Shown piece after piece: positions 5,929-7,890 of a stretch of DNA of 7,890 bases. The notes beneath the pieces are model-generated. The model was not told the origin of the DNA, did not search any database, and saw only the letters and a program-made list of their open reading frames with translations. Position 1 is the stretch's first letter. Every line of letters starts with the position of its first letter. The DNA lies in contig JAQUYY010000082.1 of the NCBI GenBank assembly GCA_028691575.1, positions 1 through 7,890 of the forward strand, in the 5' to 3' direction. Origin of the DNA: Candidatus Gastranaerophilales bacterium (lineage in GTDB: Bacteria > Cyanobacteriota > Vampirovibrionia > Gastranaerophilales > JAQUYY01). A program made the translations under genes and the position numbers.

Positions 5929-7890
5929 ATGAAAATGTTCAAAAAAGCAATTTCGGTTTTTTGTTCTTTGTTAATCATGTTTTATGTGCCGTTTTTAGTT
6001 CCGTCAAAAACGCCGTCTGCTTATGCTTATGACAGTGGAACAACCGGTGTTAATTTCAGCACAATGCAACAATATGGTTTAAACTCCAATAGTTATTTTT
6101 GGAAAAAAGCCATATGGACAAGAACAAATTCCGGTTACGCAAAAGATGTTGTTACCAGACCGTATCCGAGGTTGATTGGTAACCAGTGGAATGTGCTTCC
6201 GGATGGAAGCGAAGACAATGGTGATACTAACAAGTATCAAGATTATGCGGCTAAATACTTTGATTACATCTACCTGAACAGAGTAAGAGGGAGTTATAGC
6301 GATAAATTTATTGATACTTATGATTCAATTAATAATCCTAATATGGGCTTGTTAAAGTACAGAAACAACGTATATGCAAAAGCACAAAATTACGGAAGAC
6401 GTTGTTATGTGCTTGTTTATCACGCTCAAGAAGGCATTGAAAATTATTCTCCGCCAACAAGCGGATATAATTACTGGTTTCATGATAATGCCGATAACCC
6501 TTGGGCAACATCTTCAAACAAAGGCACATGGGATTTAATGGGTGAACATAACGGCTGGTATAAAACATCCAGTGGCGGTTATGTTCAATACACGCATTAT
6601 AGTACTTCTCAAAGAAGGATTTTTGACCATAGAAATGCTGATGTTAGGGCATACTGGGCAGGTCACGCACATAATGCAGCTAAAAACTTTGATGGTATTT
6701 TTGCTGACAATTGGCTAAGATCCTGCGGTTCTGACAGTTCAGGCTGGAGAAAAGGTGTAAATCAAGCCGGTGCTGCATTAAAATCAAAATGGGGAAGCAG
6801 CAAAATTCTTATAGGAAACGGTTTTTACAGCTCAGATTATAATGCTCGAGATTTCGGGATGTTAGAAGACTGGACCGGAAATTGGGTATGGGATTTCAGC
6901 CAAAGTGATGCTTTTGCTAATGCCGGTCAACTTACACAAGATACCTCTGCAAAATCTTCTTATGGAAGCCTATGGGATAGATTAGCAAGAAATCTTATGA
7001 CAGATGATGTTTTCGGTATTCACGATGACGAAAATGGCGGTGTTGTAGCTTTTGTTGACAATTACATCAGCAAATTAGGAAAAATCGGTTATCCGATTGA
7101 AGAAAGACAAAATAACAACGGTGTTTATTCCAGAAGATTCACCCATGGTATTGCATATTGGAATAATTCAGGTTCAACTCGTACGGTTAATGTCCCTTCA
7201 GGACTTTATAAGGATATAAACGGAACTAATATAGAAGGTTCACGTTCATTGAGTAATCACCAAGGTCTTATTTTAAAGACCAGAAGTAATACTCCTACTC
7301 CGGAACCAACACCAACCCCTGATCCCACACCAATACCAACTCCTGACCCTACTCCGGATATATCAACACCGACTACTCCAAGCAGTACAAGTGTAACCGG
7401 TGTTGCGCAAGGAGCTACTTCAGGTAACTATTACGTTAATTTAACATGGAATGATAATTCAAATAATGAAACAGGATTTGAAATACTTCATGGCGTTAAT
7501 TCAACAACCAACCTTCAAGTAATTAAAACACCTGCTGCTAATACAACTGAATACAACATAAATATAGGAAATAATCCTACAGCAGGAACTCATTATTTTG
7601 CAGTTAGAGCATTAAAAGATACTGTTAAGTCAGAATTGTCTAATTTTGCCCAAACTTCAATAAATTCTCCGACTCCAACGCCGAAACCGGTTCCTGATGC
7701 CCCGGGAAATCTTTCCGTAAGAAGTGTATCAAAAGGTACTACATCAGGGGACTATTATGTAACTCTTGATTGGGTTGATAATTCTGATAACGAAACAGGA
7801 TTTGAAATCTATCAGGCAATAAATTCTACGGATAATTATACCCTGGCAAAAACAACAGGAAATAATACTGCTACATACAATATTAATGTA
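5929..7890 (+). CDS. Secreted glycoside-hydrolase-like protein with Pro/Thr linker and Fn3-like repeats (3' end beyond window)
   Basis: The frame from the ATG at 5929 stays open for 654 codons to the window edge. AGAGAGG at 5912-5918 (10 nt spacing) supports this start. Residues 1-33 are a signal peptide: KK at 5-6, hydrophobic FCSLLIMFYVPFLV at 11-24, and an AYA cleavage site at 31-33. Residues about 38-450 look like a TIM-barrel domain of the 'putative/hypothetical glycoside hydrolase' families: RRCYVLVYHAQEG 157-169, FDGIFADNW 254-262, KILIGNGFY 292-300, MLEDW 311-315, with a closing beta-region (GIAYWNNSG 407-415, GLILK 446-450). D255, D260 and E313 are the likeliest catalytic acids. A PTP-rich linker (455-482) leads to two Fn3-like modules (from 488 and 596). 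The product is probably exported and may bind or cut a polysaccharide, but the substrate is unknown. Fn3 modules suggest cell-surface or carbohydrate attachment. There is no close neighbour on the same strand. Confidence 0.85.
   Translation, partial: MKMFKKAISVFCSLLIMFYVPFLVPSKTPSAYAYDSGTTGVNFSTMQQYGLNSNSYFWKKAIWTRTNSGYAKDVVTRPYPRLIGNQWNVLPDGSEDNGDTNKYQDYAAKYFDYIYLNRVRGSYSDKFIDTYDSINNPNMGLLKYRNNVYAKAQNYGRRCYVLVYHAQEGIENYSPPTSGYNYWFHDNADNPWATSSNKGTWDLMGEHNGWYKTSSGGYVQYTHYSTSQRRIFDHRNADVRAYWAGHAHNAAKNFDGIFADNWLRSCGSDSSGWRKGVNQAGAALKSKWGSSKILIGNGFYSSDYNARDFGMLEDWTGNWVWDFSQSDAFANAGQLTQDTSAKSSYGSLWDRLARNLMTDDVFGIHDDENGGVVAFVDNYISKLGKIGYPIEERQNNNGVYSRRFTHGIAYWNNSGSTRTVNVPSGLYKDINGTNIEGSRSLSNHQGLILKTRSNTPTPEPTPTPDPTPIPTPDPTPDISTPTTPSSTSVTGVAQGATSGNYYVNLTWNDNSNNETGFEILHGVNSTTNLQVIKTPAANTTEYNINIGNNPTAGTHYFAVRALKDTVKSELSNFAQTSINSPTPTPKPVPDAPGNLSVRSVSKGTTSGDYYVTLDWVDNSDNETGFEIYQAINSTDNYTLAKTTGNNTATYNINV
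7291..7374 (+). repeat. Pro/Thr-rich linker-coding repeat
   Basis: These codons (residues 455-482) encode repeated T-P-x-P and T-P-D-P units, a flexible extracellular linker between the glycosidase-like domain and the Fn3-like region. A shorter copy (PTPTPKPVPD, residues 581-590) separates the two Fn3 modules. Such low-complexity DNA can expand or contract by slippage. Confidence 0.8.
7390..7890 (+). repeat. Tandem Fn3-like module repeats, 324-bp period
   Basis: Residues 488-519 and 596-627 align without gaps at an offset of 108 residues, sharing 22 of 32 positions by my count, including TSG.YYV.L.W.DNS and NETGFEI. At DNA level GAAACAGGATTTGAAAT is identical at 7468-7484 and 7792-7808. The second copy is still incomplete at the window end, so further copies may follow. 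Confidence 0.85.

Noticed and set aside
6338..6568. Open frame of 76 codons on the minus strand
   Set aside because: It lies wholly inside the secreted-protein gene, whose plus-strand frame has a signal peptide, domain motifs and no stops; the minus frame has no ribosome site and no recognisable motifs.

Overview
This is a low-GC (about one-third G+C by eye) bacterial segment with three genes and one partial gene on the minus strand, and a partial secreted-protein gene on the plus strand. I could not fix the lineage. The AT-rich genes, long-form HisG, a lineage-specific small protein with an N-terminal 'VRFAG' tag, and a large secreted glycosidase-like protein with Fn3 repeats would suit a gut or environmental anaerobe, such as a non-photosynthetic cyanobacterial relative (Gastranaerophilales/Melainabacteria type) or a Firmicute. 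This is an impression from protein style, not a measurement.

Layout. Positions 1-165 (minus) hold the first 55 codons of a MazG-type nucleotide pyrophosphohydrolase. An unrecognised 80-residue protein (168-410, minus) ends two bases before the mazG start, so the two look like one translationally coupled unit. Their leader carries a hairpin (444-478) and a 17-bp inverted repeat (500-542). hisG (639-1505, minus), the first enzyme of histidine synthesis, stands without other his genes in view.

The 488 bp between hisG and the next gene is the most interesting non-coding part. It holds a plus-strand promoter with perfect TTGACA and TATAAT boxes, palindromes at the -35 and at -10/start, and a second copy of the -35 half-sites exactly 50 bp downstream. 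A strong intrinsic terminator lies about 130 nt after the predicted start. No protein gene fits inside, so I predict a small, tightly regulated RNA. It is followed by a nested inverted repeat and minor hairpins up to the end of the next gene.

Positions 1994-5632 (minus) encode a 1212-residue SNF2-family ATPase with a divergent SWIM-like zinc motif near its N-terminus. A divergent intergenic region (5633-5928) separates it from a plus-strand gene starting at 5929 and still open at 7890. That gene encodes a signal peptide, a glycoside-hydrolase-like domain, a Pro/Thr linker and at least two Fn3-like repeats. The genes do not form one obvious pathway; the window looks like mostly ordinary chromosome with one notable RNA/operator locus.
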